Shown here one piece after another: positions 1-6,753 of a stretch of 32,624 nucleotides of DNA (the first letter of the stretch is position 1; every line of letters begins with the position of its first letter). A model generated the notes under the pieces. That model did not search any database and was not told where the DNA came from. It saw only the letters and a program-made list of their open reading frames with translations. This stretch comes from Bacillota bacterium (lineage in GTDB: Bacteria; Bacillota; Clostridia; Oscillospirales; Ruminococcaceae): positions 1-32,624 of the forward strand of contig JAKPUQ010000154.1 in assembly GCA_029572815.1 (NCBI GenBank). The letters run 5' to 3'. Made by a program: the position numbers and the translations under genes.

Positions 1-42
1 CGATATTTGTACATCGCTTACAGCGCGATAAGTACGCCGAGC

Positions 43-130
43 CCATGAATGGGATTCCAAAGGGACTGTGTTCCTTTGGCAGAGTCCAGAGGCAGCGCCT
101 CTGGCGGGGTTCAAGGGGCAGAGCCCCTTA
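43..130. repeat. GC-rich hairpin-row repeat, copy A
   Basis: Three successive hairpins follow a conserved lead-in (CATGAATGGGAT). Hairpin 1 pairs 57-65 with 72-79. Hairpin 2 pairs CCAGAGGC (86-93) with GCCTCTGG (97-104) around a three-base loop. Hairpin 3 pairs AAGGGGC (113-119) with GCCCCTT (123-129) around AGA. A second copy lies at 17739-17825, with changes on both sides of the stems that keep pairing. The open reading frame through this stretch is best explained as repeat DNA. The family is not recognised. Confidence 0.75.
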
Positions 131-159
131 TTACGTCAGGCACCTCGCAAGGGGTGAAT

Positions 160-219
160 CCCAAAACAGTCCGGTGGACTGTTTTGGGAGAGGGGACGCC
201 TTGTAAGAGAAGGCGCCCC
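160..219. repeat. Two further hairpins beside copy A
   Basis: CCCAAAACAGTCC (160-172) pairs perfectly with GGACTGTTTTGGG (176-188) around GGT. The next hairpin pairs GGGG-A-CGCCTT (192-202) with AAGGCGCCCC (210-219), with one bulged A. They continue the hairpin row of 43-130 but have no counterpart in the second copy. No protein-coding signal is seen. Confidence 0.6.
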
Positions 220-262
220 CTGGTTGAGCGGATGATAGTCGCCACTATAATACGAATTTTGT

Positions 263-346
263 GGGACGCCGAGTGACTCCCTACGGTGTAGGGAGATGTC
301 AGCAAAGCTGACAGAGGGTACGTGCAGCTGTTAGCTGCGGCGTCCC
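263..346. other. Cloverleaf-like four-way junction
   Basis: An outer stem GGGACGCC (263-270) / GGCGTCCC (339-346) encloses three hairpins with three-base loops: CTCCCTAC/GTAGGGAG (277-284, 288-295, loop GGT), TGTCAGC/GCTGACA (297-303, 307-313, loop AAA) and GCAGCT/AGCTGC (324-329, 333-338, loop GTT). It looks like a tRNA cloverleaf in outline but has no anticodon arm, T-loop or CCA end consistent with a tRNA. It adjoins heptad repeats at 356-376, so I read it as the core of one of the intergenic elements. Confidence 0.6.
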
Positions 347-412
347 CTACATTAGCTAACGGCTAAGGGCTAAGGGCTCAAATCATAATTTAGCAAAGCT
401 AAATTATGATTT
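347..412. repeat. Heptad repeats plus AT-rich perfect hairpin (element 1, outer part)
   Basis: Tandem 7-bp units CTAACGG, CTAAGGG and CTAAGGG occupy 356-376. They are followed by a perfect 15-bp hairpin, AAATCATAATTTAGC (380-394) pairing with 398-412 around AAA. The same outer hairpin, with small changes, occurs at 14920-14952, and half of it at 32486-32513, each time next to heptads. No T-run follows, so it is not a normal terminator. Confidence 0.7.
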
Positions 413-431
413 ATATACAACACTTCTGAAA

Positions 432-486
432 TAAAAAAGCCATAGCACTTCTGACCTTGTATCAGAAATACTATGGCTTGATTTTT
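432..486. terminator. Bidirectional terminator after ilvE
   Basis: AAGCCATAG (437-445) pairs with CTATGGCTT (471-479), extended by TTCTGA/TCAGAA inside. An A-run at 433-438 gives a U-tract for the minus-strand ilvE transcript, and a T-run (481-486) lies on the other side. Confidence 0.8.
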
Positions 487-499
487 TATATCAGTAATA

Positions 500-1567
500 T
501 CAGTCGATAGGATATACCCAGTTGAATGTATCCTCAACCTTGCCCCACTGGATACCTGTCATTGTATCGTAGAGCATCTGTGAGATCTTGCCGATCTTGT
601 TGCCGTTGATCTCCATTACCTTGTCGCCCCACTTGAGGTGACCAACAGGAGAGATAACAGCAGCTGTACCTGTACCGAATACCTCGTCCAGCTTGCCTGC
701 ATCGTAAGCGTCAGCGATCTCCTGGATATCGATACGTCTTTCCTCGACCTCAAGACCCTTTGACTTGCAAACCTCGATAGCGGACTTCCTTGTGATACCG
801 GGGAGGATAGAGCCCTGGAGCATAGGTGTAACTACCTTGCCGTCGATAACGAAGAAGATGTTCATAGCGCCGACTTCCTCGATGTACTTCTGCTCAACGC
901 CGTCAAGCCAGAGAACCTGTGAGTAGTTCTGCTTGTGAGCCTCGTCCTGTCCGATAAGAGAAGCAGCGTAGTTACCGCCTGTCTTAGCGAAGCCCATACC
1001 GCCTCTTACAGCGCGGACATACTTGCTCTCAACGTAGATGTTAACGGGGTTGAGACCTGTCTCATAGTAAGCTCCCGAAGGAGAAAGGATTATGATAAAG
1101 AGGTAGTGCTCGCCGGGCTTAACGCCGAGGAAGGGGTCAACAGCGATGATGAAGGGTCTGATGTAGAGCGACTCGCCGTCCTTTGAGGGAACCCAGTCCT
1201 TCTCGATCTTAACGAGCTCTGTGAGGCACTGCATACCAAGCTCAACAGGGAGCTCAGGGATAACCAGTCTCTCGTTGGACTTGTTCAGTCTCTTGAAGTT
1301 CTCCTCGGGGCGGAAGAGCTGTACCTTGCCGTCAGCAGTTCTGTAAGCCTTGAGTCCCTCGAAGACTTCCTGACCGTAGTGGAAGCACATAGCGGCAGGT
1401 GAGAGATCGATGTTGCCGTAGGGCATGATCTCGGGATCGTGCCAGCCCTGACCCTCATCGTAGGGCATTACCAGCATATAGTCTGTGAAGATGTGACCGA
1501 AGCCGAGCTTGTCGCCGGGCTGGGGCTTAGCCTTGAGAGTTTCTGCTTTTGTGAATTTGATTTCCAT
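500..1567 (-). CDS. ilvE: Branched-chain amino acid aminotransferase
   Basis: This class IV PLP enzyme moves the amino group between glutamate and the keto acids of leucine, isoleucine and valine, the last step of their synthesis in the cytoplasm. The protein is 355 aa, normal for the long (BCAT/TIGR01123-like) form. Seen: [39 protein letters not shown] with the likely PLP lysine at about residue 195, and [13 protein letters not shown]. The ATG at 1567 is chosen because AAGAAGG lies nine bases upstream; a TTG at 1576 would sit directly on that site. A 43-aa peptide gene lies 33 bases upstream on the same strand and may be co-transcribed. A hairpin terminator follows. Confidence 0.96.
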   Translation of the reverse strand: MEIKFTKAETLKAKPQPGDKLGFGHIFTDYMLVMPYDEGQGWHDPEIMPYGNIDLSPAAMCFHYGQEVFEGLKAYRTADGKVQLFRPEENFKRLNKSNERLVIPELPVELGMQCLTELVKIEKDWVPSKDGESLYIRPFIIAVDPFLGVKPGEHYLFIIILSPSGAYYETGLNPVNIYVESKYVRAVRGGMGFAKTGGNYAASLIGQDEAHKQNYSQVLWLDGVEQKYIEEVGAMNIFFVIDGKVVTPMLQGSILPGITRKSAIEVCKSKGLEVEERRIDIQEIADAYDAGKLDEVFGTGTAAVISPVGHLKWGDKVMEINGNKIGKISQMLYDTMTGIQWGKVEDTFNWVYPID

Positions 1568-1600
1568 ATTATTCAACCTTCTTCTTTAAATAATTACCTG

Positions 1601-1732
1601 TTAATCTGTTACCGAGAAGTAATTCTTCTCGTAAATGCGCTTGCAGACGAAAACTGTGACCACAGCGGCTGTGACAGCCAGGACTGAGGTAGAGAGCGAA
1701 GCTGCAAGAATGATCTTACCTTTTTTACTCAT
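1601..1732 (-). CDS. 43-aa single-pass membrane peptide
   Basis: This short gene starts MSKKGKIILAAS, has one hydrophobic stretch at about residues 7-29 (Ala/Val/Thr-rich) and ends in a basic then polar tail (CKRIYEKNYFSVTD). The ATG at 1732 follows a strong AGGAG site with good spacing, and an extended -10 promoter lies about 50 bases upstream. The positive residues at both ends make orientation uncertain. It sits directly ahead of ilvE, so the two probably share a transcript. I do not recognise a family. It resembles small Ala/Val-rich membrane peptides with no assigned function. Confidence 0.7.
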   Translation of the reverse strand: MSKKGKIILAASLSTSVLAVTAAVVTVFVCKRIYEKNYFSVTD

Positions 1733-1778
1733 AGAATCTACTCCTTCCGTCAGATCAAGAGAAATCTTTCAATAAATA

Positions 1779-1787
1779 ATTATACCA
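1779..1787 (-). promoter_or_regulatory. Extended -10 promoter for the 43-aa peptide and ilvE
   Basis: On the minus strand TGGTATAAT is an extended -10 box with a perfect TATAAT. No good -35 is seen at 16-18 bases. The start codon at 1732 is about 47 bases downstream. Confidence 0.55.
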
Positions 1788-1862
1788 TACAATTGAATTA
1801 TTTTCCATAGGGGAGAGCTAAAAATTATGCACAAATTCGCCTGTTGAAATCCGTGAGTATTT

Positions 1863-2477
1863 TTACTCGTCGAAGGTCCTTACGCGGAGCTTTGCCCCAA
1901 GCTTTTCGGCTACTTTTTTGGAAGCCTCGATCTGCTCGGGAGGGATAACGTCCACGACGGACATGATGACCTCAGCCCTGCCTGCCTTTACACAGTCCTT
2001 GGTGAACTTCTGGAGTCCCTCAAAGGCATTCTCGAACTTAGGTCTTGTGACCTTCATGTACTCCTCCTCGGTGGGAGCGTTAAGGCTTATGGAGATAACG
2101 TCCAGAGCGTAGCACAGCTCCTTGGCGATGCTCCTGCCGTGGATAAGGTCGCCGAGACCGTTGGTGTTGAGTCTGAGTCTGGGGCAGTGCTCTCTGCTGC
2201 GGAGAAAAGCGGCAGTTTCAAGGAGCACATCAAGGCGCTCTGTGGGCTCTCCGTAGCCGCAGAAGACTACCTCGCGGAATTTCCTCAGGTCGCGTTTTCT
2301 CAGGTCCGCCATTATCTCGTTCATATCGGGCTCATGCTCCAGCCACAGCGGGTCGGAGCCGTAAGCGCCGTCGGCGTGGTTGCGTATGCAGAAAGTGCAG
2401 GCGCAGGGACATTTGTTTGTCAGGTTCAGATAGAGGTTATCCCCGACAACATACGAAATGGTCATAGCTTTTGCCAT
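1863..2477 (-). CDS. TatD-associated radical SAM protein
   Basis: A 204-aa compact radical SAM protein. The 4Fe-4S cluster motif CxxxCxxC is present at Cys23, Cys27 and Cys30 in NKCPCACTFCIRN, followed by FCGYGEPTERLDVL (the GGE-like SAM-contact region), LRLNTNG and ISISLNAP. Size and motifs match the family named TatD-linked radical SAM protein, whose substrate is unknown. Here a tatD gene lies 4.3 kb away at 6753 on the other strand, so the link is loose. The start overlaps the stop of the upstream lipoprotein gene by one base (TAATG), implying translational coupling. No C-terminal SPASM or other accessory domain is present. Confidence 0.85.
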   Translation of the reverse strand: MAKAMTISYVVGDNLYLNLTNKCPCACTFCIRNHADGAYGSDPLWLEHEPDMNEIMADLRKRDLRKFREVVFCGYGEPTERLDVLLETAAFLRSREHCPRLRLNTNGLGDLIHGRSIAKELCYALDVISISLNAPTEEEYMKVTRPKFENAFEGLQKFTKDCVKAGRAEVIMSVVDVIPPEQIEASKKVAEKLGAKLRVRTFDE

Positions 2478-3007
2478 TATTGCTCACCTTCATTTGAATT
2501 ATTGGAATCCTTTGCATTGATACATTCGTAGATCCAGCCTGCTATCTTTGCGGCGCTGTTCATATCCAGATTGGAGATTACGGCAGAACCGTCGGTTATA
2601 GGAGCCTCGACTGTTGCAATGCTGATAACATATTCGTTGTACCAGATGGAAATGACACCGTTGTTTGCAGCGGCTTCCTCGGTCTTCTTGGCGAAGATCT
2701 CCTTGCCTTCCTCGTCGAAGAAAATATCCACAACATAGGTGGAGTTATCGGGCTGATCGGGCATTATCTCCATAGAGCAGTCAACGATGTGGTCGCTGGT
2801 GAGGAAGGGCTCTGCGGACTCGTCCTCGCCCATACGCAGATATATCATCTTCTGGGGTAGAGTCATAGTCGGAATCTCGGGAGCCTCTGTGGTGGTCACG
2901 GGAGCGGTGGTAACGGCCGTCTCCTCAGCGTCATTCTTGTCAAAGGGACTGCTGCAGCCTGTGAGCAGCAGAGCAGCTGCCATAGCTGCGAAAGCTTTCT
3001 TCTTCAT
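2477..3007 (-). CDS. Lipoprotein with SecDF P1 head-like domain
   Basis: A 176-aa secreted lipoprotein. Residues 1-18 are a signal peptide with lipobox LTGC (Cys18). A Thr/Glu-rich linker follows to about residue 45. The rest resembles the P1 head subdomain of SecD/SecDF: VVDIFFDEEGKEIFAKKTEEA, then a short spacer and ISIATVEAPITDGSAVIS. In SecD this region is a periplasmic part of the export motor; a stand-alone lipid-anchored copy has no known role. It overlaps the radical SAM gene by one base and follows a decayed paralogue at 3040-3220, so the ancestral operon probably held two such lipoproteins after alr. An AGGAGG site precedes the ATG. Confidence 0.8.
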   Translation of the reverse strand: MKKKAFAAMAAALLLTGCSSPFDKNDAEETAVTTAPVTTTEAPEIPTMTLPQKMIYLRMGEDESAEPFLTSDHIVDCSMEIMPDQPDNSTYVVDIFFDEEGKEIFAKKTEEAAANNGVISIWYNEYVISIATVEAPITDGSAVISNLDMNSAAKIAGWIYECINAKDSNNSNEGEQ

Positions 3008-3039
3008 CTCATATACCTCCTGTTTTTTGATAAATGGTA

Positions 3040-3220
3040 TCAGTAATTTATCTCTTTAACGCTTACCTCGTAGGGAAGCGGTGCAGAATCTATCTTCTTT
3101 GCCAGCTCAGCGGCGGCGGTAGTATCAAAGTCGCCCGATATTATGCAATTGCCGTCGATTATTGCCGAGCTTACCACGGGAGCTGACAGCAGCTGCCGCC
3201 ATAAGATTTATTTTCTTCAT
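3040..3220 (-). pseudogene. Remnant of a second SecDF P1 head-like lipoprotein
   Basis: From an ATG at 3220 the minus strand reads MKKINLMAAAAVSS, the start of a signal peptide. In another frame the same stretch reads LLSAPVVSSAIIDGNCIISG and continues to AAAELAKKIDSAPLPYE and a TGA at 3040. That second part matches the end of the SecD P1 head region (SAPVV, then GG/ISG, then a helix ending LP). A large internal deletion, out of frame, seems to have joined the two ends of a lipoprotein gene like its neighbour at 2477-3007. No product longer than about 30 aa can be made from the ATG. Confidence 0.65.
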
Positions 3221-3236
3221 AGTTGTATTTTCTCTG

Positions 3237-4373
3237 TTATTCTATATAGATACGGGGAACTCTCTTGGAAATGCCGCAGACCACCTCATAGCCGATGGTG
3301 CCGTATATCTGAGCCAGATCGTCGGCAGTAATGCGGTCGCCGCCGTCGGTGCCGATGAGGGTGACGATGTCTCCCGACTTAGCCTCGGGAACATCGGAAA
3401 CGTCCATCATGAGCTGGTCCATACAGACCCTGCCCACTATTTTGCATCTTTTGCCGTGGACCAGTATCTCACCCTTTGAGCTGAGGAGACGTGAATAGCC
3501 GTCGGCATAGCCGATAGTCACCGTAGCGATACGCATTTCGCGGTCAGCCACGAATGTACGTCCGTAGCTTATGCAGTCTCCCGGCTTGACGGTCTTGACG
3601 TGGGAGATAACAGCCTTCAGCTCCATAAGGGGCTCAAGTCCCTCGGGGATATCCAGGCTCACATCGGGGTGTAGACCGTAGAGAATGATACCTGCCCTTG
3701 ACAGGGCGCTGCGTGAGCTGTTGCGGTAGCAGGTGGCGGCACTGTTCATGAAGTGGAGGTGGCGGAGCTTTATGCCCCTGCCTGCCAGAACATCATAGGT
3801 GTCGGTGATGAACTTCTCCTGCCTGTCGGTGTAGGCGATATTGTCGGGATCGTCGCTGTCGGCAACGGCGAAGTGGGTGTAAATGCCCTCAACGGAGAGC
3901 TTATCTATCTTCATCATCTCAGCGATCTCGTCAGCGCACTCCTCCGGAGTATCGTGCTTGAGACCTATCCTTCCCATGCCCGTGTCTATCTTGATATGAC
4001 AGCGGATAGGCGAGGGAGTATTCTTCACAAGCTCCTGAGCGTACTCGGTGGAGACCACGCCCTGAATGATATTGTACATAGCGATCTCATGGGCGTACTC
4101 GGGAGGAGTATAGCCCAGAATGAGTATCTCTGCGTCGGGAGCGAACTTCCTTACAGCAATAGCCTCGTCGAGATTTGACACAGCGAAGTATTTTATCCCG
4201 CACTGCTCCGCGAGACAGCGTACTATATGCTCATCGCCGTGACCATAGGCGTCAGCCTTGACCACCGCCATGATTTCTGTCTGAGGAGAGTTGAGGCTGC
4301 GGATAATATCCACATTTTTTCTGAGCTGAGGAAGTGACACTTCAGCCCATGCGCGTTTGAGATACGGCTTCAT
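3237..4373 (-). CDS. alr: Alanine racemase
   Basis: This PLP enzyme interconverts L- and D-alanine and supplies D-alanine for peptidoglycan. The barrel domain carries the PLP lysine in AVVKADAYGHG (Lys39 from the start used here); the C-terminal domain carries the second catalytic base in CISYGRTF (Tyr270) and the dimer loop GRVCMDQLMMDVS. The 378-aa length is normal. ATG 4373 is chosen because AGAAAGGA lies 11 bases upstream; an in-frame ATG at 4400 has no such site. It heads a minus-strand run with the SecD-like remnant, the lipoprotein and the radical SAM gene. A TTGACT at 4459-4454 may be part of its promoter, but the -10 is poor. Confidence 0.96.
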   Translation of the reverse strand: MKPYLKRAWAEVSLPQLRKNVDIIRSLNSPQTEIMAVVKADAYGHGDEHIVRCLAEQCGIKYFAVSNLDEAIAVRKFAPDAEILILGYTPPEYAHEIAMYNIIQGVVSTEYAQELVKNTPSPIRCHIKIDTGMGRIGLKHDTPEECADEIAEMMKIDKLSVEGIYTHFAVADSDDPDNIAYTDRQEKFITDTYDVLAGRGIKLRHLHFMNSAATCYRNSSRSALSRAGIILYGLHPDVSLDIPEGLEPLMELKAVISHVKTVKPGDCISYGRTFVADREMRIATVTIGYADGYSRLLSSKGEILVHGKRCKIVGRVCMDQLMMDVSDVPEAKSGDIVTLIGTDGGDRITADDLAQIYGTIGYEVVCGISKRVPRIYIE

Positions 4374-4462
4374 TCCGTGATCGGTCCTTTCTTCAGGCAT
4401 TTGCCGTGCATTCTGAGGGGCGCGGCGCTGCCTTTATTTAAAATTTAATTACAAGTCAAAAA

Positions 4463-4481
4463 ACGTCTTGAAATAAGACGT
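4463..4481. promoter_or_regulatory. Inverted repeat over the -35 box, possible operator
   Basis: ACGTCTT (4463-4469) is a perfect inverted repeat with AAGACGT (4475-4481), spacer GAAAT. It covers the -35 of the promoter at 4468-4496, in the divergent region between alr and the SLOG gene, so a bound protein could block that promoter. No regulator is identified. Confidence 0.4.
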
Positions 4482-4496
4482 GATGTATGTTATAAT
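4468..4496 (+). promoter_or_regulatory. Promoter for the SLOG-family gene
   Basis: TTGAAA (4468-4473), 17-base spacer and perfect TATAAT (4491-4496). The next start codon is at 4548. Confidence 0.75.
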
Positions 4497-4547
4497 TTCA
4501 GTGTATGCACACAGCGGCAGTATATTTTCGGGAGAGCGAGGTGTCCC

Positions 4548-5249
4548 ATGCTTTTCTCAATTGATTCGGGAGTCCCCGTGCTTCCGTCCGATGAAATAGT
4601 AACAGACAGGGAAAATACGGTCTGTTTTACGGGACACCGTGAAAACAGCGTCCTGCCATACAGGGGTGACCCCATATACAGCAGTATAACTCTGCGCACT
4701 GTCCAGCTCATGCTTTTCCGATACATAGATATGGCTGTTGAGAGCGGCTACAGGAGCTTTATCAGCGGGCTTGCCGCAGGTACGGATCTGTGGGCTGCCA
4801 AGTATATCCTTGGCAAGAAACACTCTGACAGCAGCATTCGCCTTATCGGTGTAATGCCCTATCTGAGGCGCGCTGAGCGGTTCAGTCCACGCTATAAGGA
4901 ACTACTTTCAGACGTGGAAAGGGGAGCGGATATGCTCCTGACCACCAATACTGACCCCACAGTGATATACGGCAAGAGCCGCAGCGGAGAGAATGCCTCT
5001 CCCGATCTTTACAGGGCGCGGAATTACTTCATGGTGGATAATGCATCGGCAGTGATCTCCTACTTCAACGAAGGCTCCTTCAAGTCCGGCACCAGCCAGA
5101 CGCTGAACTATGCGGTCCGTCAGGGACTGAAGATACGGCGTTTCGGGCTTGATGAGGCGTATGGAGTCATAGACGAATGCGGTCCCGATATAGAGGGCAT
5201 ACGCAGAAAACTGGTTTTCATGGAAAACGTGTTTGAGCTGCCGTACTAA
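4548..5249 (+). CDS. SLOG-family (DUF1273, YpsA-like) protein
   Basis: A 233-aa Rossmann-like protein. Seen: VCFTGHRE near residue 27 (the first strand and loop of the SLOG/YpsA nucleotide-binding fold), FISGLAAGTDLWAA near residue 72 (Gly-rich loop), then YFMVDNASAVISYFN and SGTSQTLNYA, where the family has its third conserved loop. SLOG proteins bind nucleotides or nucleotide-derived ligands; YpsA affects cell division in Bacillus, but this protein's ligand and role are unknown. It is longer than YpsA (about 180 aa) at both ends. GAGCGAGGT lies just ahead of the ATG. It is monocistronic with its own promoter. Confidence 0.82.
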   Translation: MLFSIDSGVPVLPSDEIVTDRENTVCFTGHRENSVLPYRGDPIYSSITLRTVQLMLFRYIDMAVESGYRSFISGLAAGTDLWAAKYILGKKHSDSSIRLIGVMPYLRRAERFSPRYKELLSDVERGADMLLTTNTDPTVIYGKSRSGENASPDLYRARNYFMVDNASAVISYFNEGSFKSGTSQTLNYAVRQGLKIRRFGLDEAYGVIDECGPDIEGIRRKLVFMENVFELPY

Positions 5250-5250
5250 T

Positions 5251-5384
5251 TATAGCACAAACTTTATAACAAATCAACGACCGCGGAGAGAAAAAACAAA
5301 TTTTGTTATTTTTGCCGCGAAAAGGGCGGCGCGGGCTCCGCGCTTATAGCACAAAGTTATTTGTAAATCAACCGTTGCGGAGAG
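5251..5384. repeat. Pair of 40-bp direct repeats around a GC-rich hairpin
   Basis: 5251-5290 and 5345-5384 are imperfect direct copies. Both start TATAGCACAA, share AAATCAAC in the middle and end GCGGAGAG; the centres differ. Between them GCGCGG (5329-5334) pairs with CCGCGC (5338-5343) around GCT. This lies in the 634-base gap before the LCP gene. No coding sequence is supported in that gap: the largest frame (5431-5646) has no ribosome binding site and no recognisable product. Confidence 0.55.
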
Positions 5385-5630
5385 ATAAATCATTTTTTGA
5401 AAGACTCCACAGCGTTGAAATAACAATTTTATGTTGATGTTAAAAGTTGAAAAAACGGAGCGCTTTTTCACAGGACTATCACCGAAATACAGCCCTGTTC
5501 AACAGCTTCACGGGCACTTTTTACGGTGTGCGCCGAAAATCAGCGCTTTAAAAATTTGGCTATATACCGTAGTTTGCGACGCTGAGCCACGGTGCTATGC
5601 GGCAAAGTCCATGCTGAACGCCTGTTCTAT

Positions 5631-5647
5631 TTCAACAGACTGTTGAA
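5631..5647. promoter_or_regulatory. 17-bp palindrome in the long gap
   Basis: TTCAACAG (5631-5638) and CTGTTGAA (5640-5647) are perfectly symmetric about a central A. The size and form suit a dimeric repressor site, but it lies about 235 bases upstream of the LCP gene with no clear promoter beside it. Confidence 0.3.
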
Positions 5648-5883
5648 TTGTGTGTTTAAACATTCATAGCCCATTCATTTATGTTGAAAATGTGGAAAAC
5701 TCTGTTGACAACCGCATTACCGCGGATAAGTTTTTAACCCCCGTGTTTGGAAAAATTATTTTATTCATTCTCGGGCGGATATTTTCGGACAGGCTTTATA
5801 CAAGAAGTTGATATCACCTGCAAAATAATGAAAAATGTAAAAATGACAAGTTTCTGACAATAAAAATGAAAGGAGCCACAACA

Positions 5884-6753
5884 ATGGCAAAGAGAAAAAG
5901 CGGATCAATAGCAGTACCCTTTCTGGCGACAATCTTCATCGGACTTATCGTTATCGGAGGCATAGCCGCAGGACTGTACAAGTACTTAGGCTTCGGACAG
6001 GAGAAAAAGCCATCAGAGCCCATACCAAGAACAAGCGGAATGGTAACGGATTCGGATAACCATACTGTGCTTCTTGTGCTTGATGTACCCGAAAGAAAGG
6101 CACCTCCCACCTTTATCCTCATGCGTTCACGCCCCGTGAAGAAGGAGCTGGTATTCATCGGTATACCCTCCAACGCCATAGCCCTTGTGGACGGCAGCCA
6201 GGAGAGCCTTATGGTGAGCTACAACAGCGGCGGAGCTGCAGCTGCAAAGGATTTCGTGGAGAAGGTCTTCGACATACAGGTGGACAGATACATGAAGTTT
6301 GATTCCGCAGCCTTCAGAAAGATAAGCGATATCTTCGGCGGAGTTACCTATGCGGTAAATGCTGACATCGCAGGCTTCAAGAACGACGGAACCCAGCAGT
6401 ACCTCAACAGCGAGCAGGTGGAAATGTTCGTCACCTACATGATGTTCCAGGGCGGAGAGTATGAGCGCTCACTTATATCTGCCGATGTGCTCAAGTCAAT
6501 GGTGAACCAGGCTGACGGCAAGCGTATCGCGGACAGCTTCGACAATAACTTCAATACCGTTATAAATATGGTGGAGTCCGACGTTACAGCTGCTGACTAT
6601 AAGGAGCACAAGACCGCTATCAAGAATATGTTCGAGTTCGGCACATCAATCGCTGTAGCGCTTTCCGTTGACGGAACCAACGCAGGCGAGGACTTTATCC
6701 CCAGCAGCGGCTTCATCGAGAACGTGAAGGACCAGTACTTCAAGGAGAAGTAA
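5884..6753 (+). CDS. Divergent LytR-CpsA-Psr (LCP) family membrane protein
   Basis: LCP proteins attach teichoic acids or other glycopolymers to peptidoglycan outside the membrane. This 289-aa protein has a basic N-terminus, one membrane segment (about residues 10-35) and an outer domain with the LCP landmarks MVSYNSGGAAAAKDFVEKVF, DSAAFRKISDIFGGVTY and LNSEQVEMFVTYM. The active-site region is changed: the usual R-x-D-T before the first strand reads NHTVLL, and the SIPRDT motif reads GIPSNA, so catalytic Arg/Asp residues are missing. It may bind without catalysing, or be a relative with another function. ATG 5884 follows AAAGGAG at good spacing. The stop overlaps the tatD start (TAATG). Confidence 0.75.
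   Translation: MAKRKSGSIAVPFLATIFIGLIVIGGIAAGLYKYLGFGQEKKPSEPIPRTSGMVTDSDNHTVLLVLDVPERKAPPTFILMRSRPVKKELVFIGIPSNAIALVDGSQESLMVSYNSGGAAAAKDFVEKVFDIQVDRYMKFDSAAFRKISDIFGGVTYAVNADIAGFKNDGTQQYLNSEQVEMFVTYMMFQGGEYERSLISADVLKSMVNQADGKRIADSFDNNFNTVINMVESDVTAADYKEHKTAIKNMFEFGTSIAVALSVDGTNAGEDFIPSSGFIENVKDQYFKEK

Noticed and set aside
49..276. 75-aa open frame at the left end
   Set aside because: Made entirely of hairpin-repeat DNA; no ribosome binding site and no protein-like pattern.
263..346. tRNA gene
   Set aside because: Cloverleaf-like outline only; no anticodon arm, T-loop sequence or acceptor end of a tRNA.
380..412. Transcription terminator
   Set aside because: Perfect hairpin but no T-run on either strand; better read as part of the repeat element.
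5431..5646. 71-aa open frame in the gap
   Set aside because: No ribosome binding site, odd composition and no family resemblance.
5680..5760. DnaA-box cluster or origin
   Set aside because: TGTGGAAAA and GTTGACAAC only loosely resemble DnaA boxes, and there is no dnaA or dnaN nearby.
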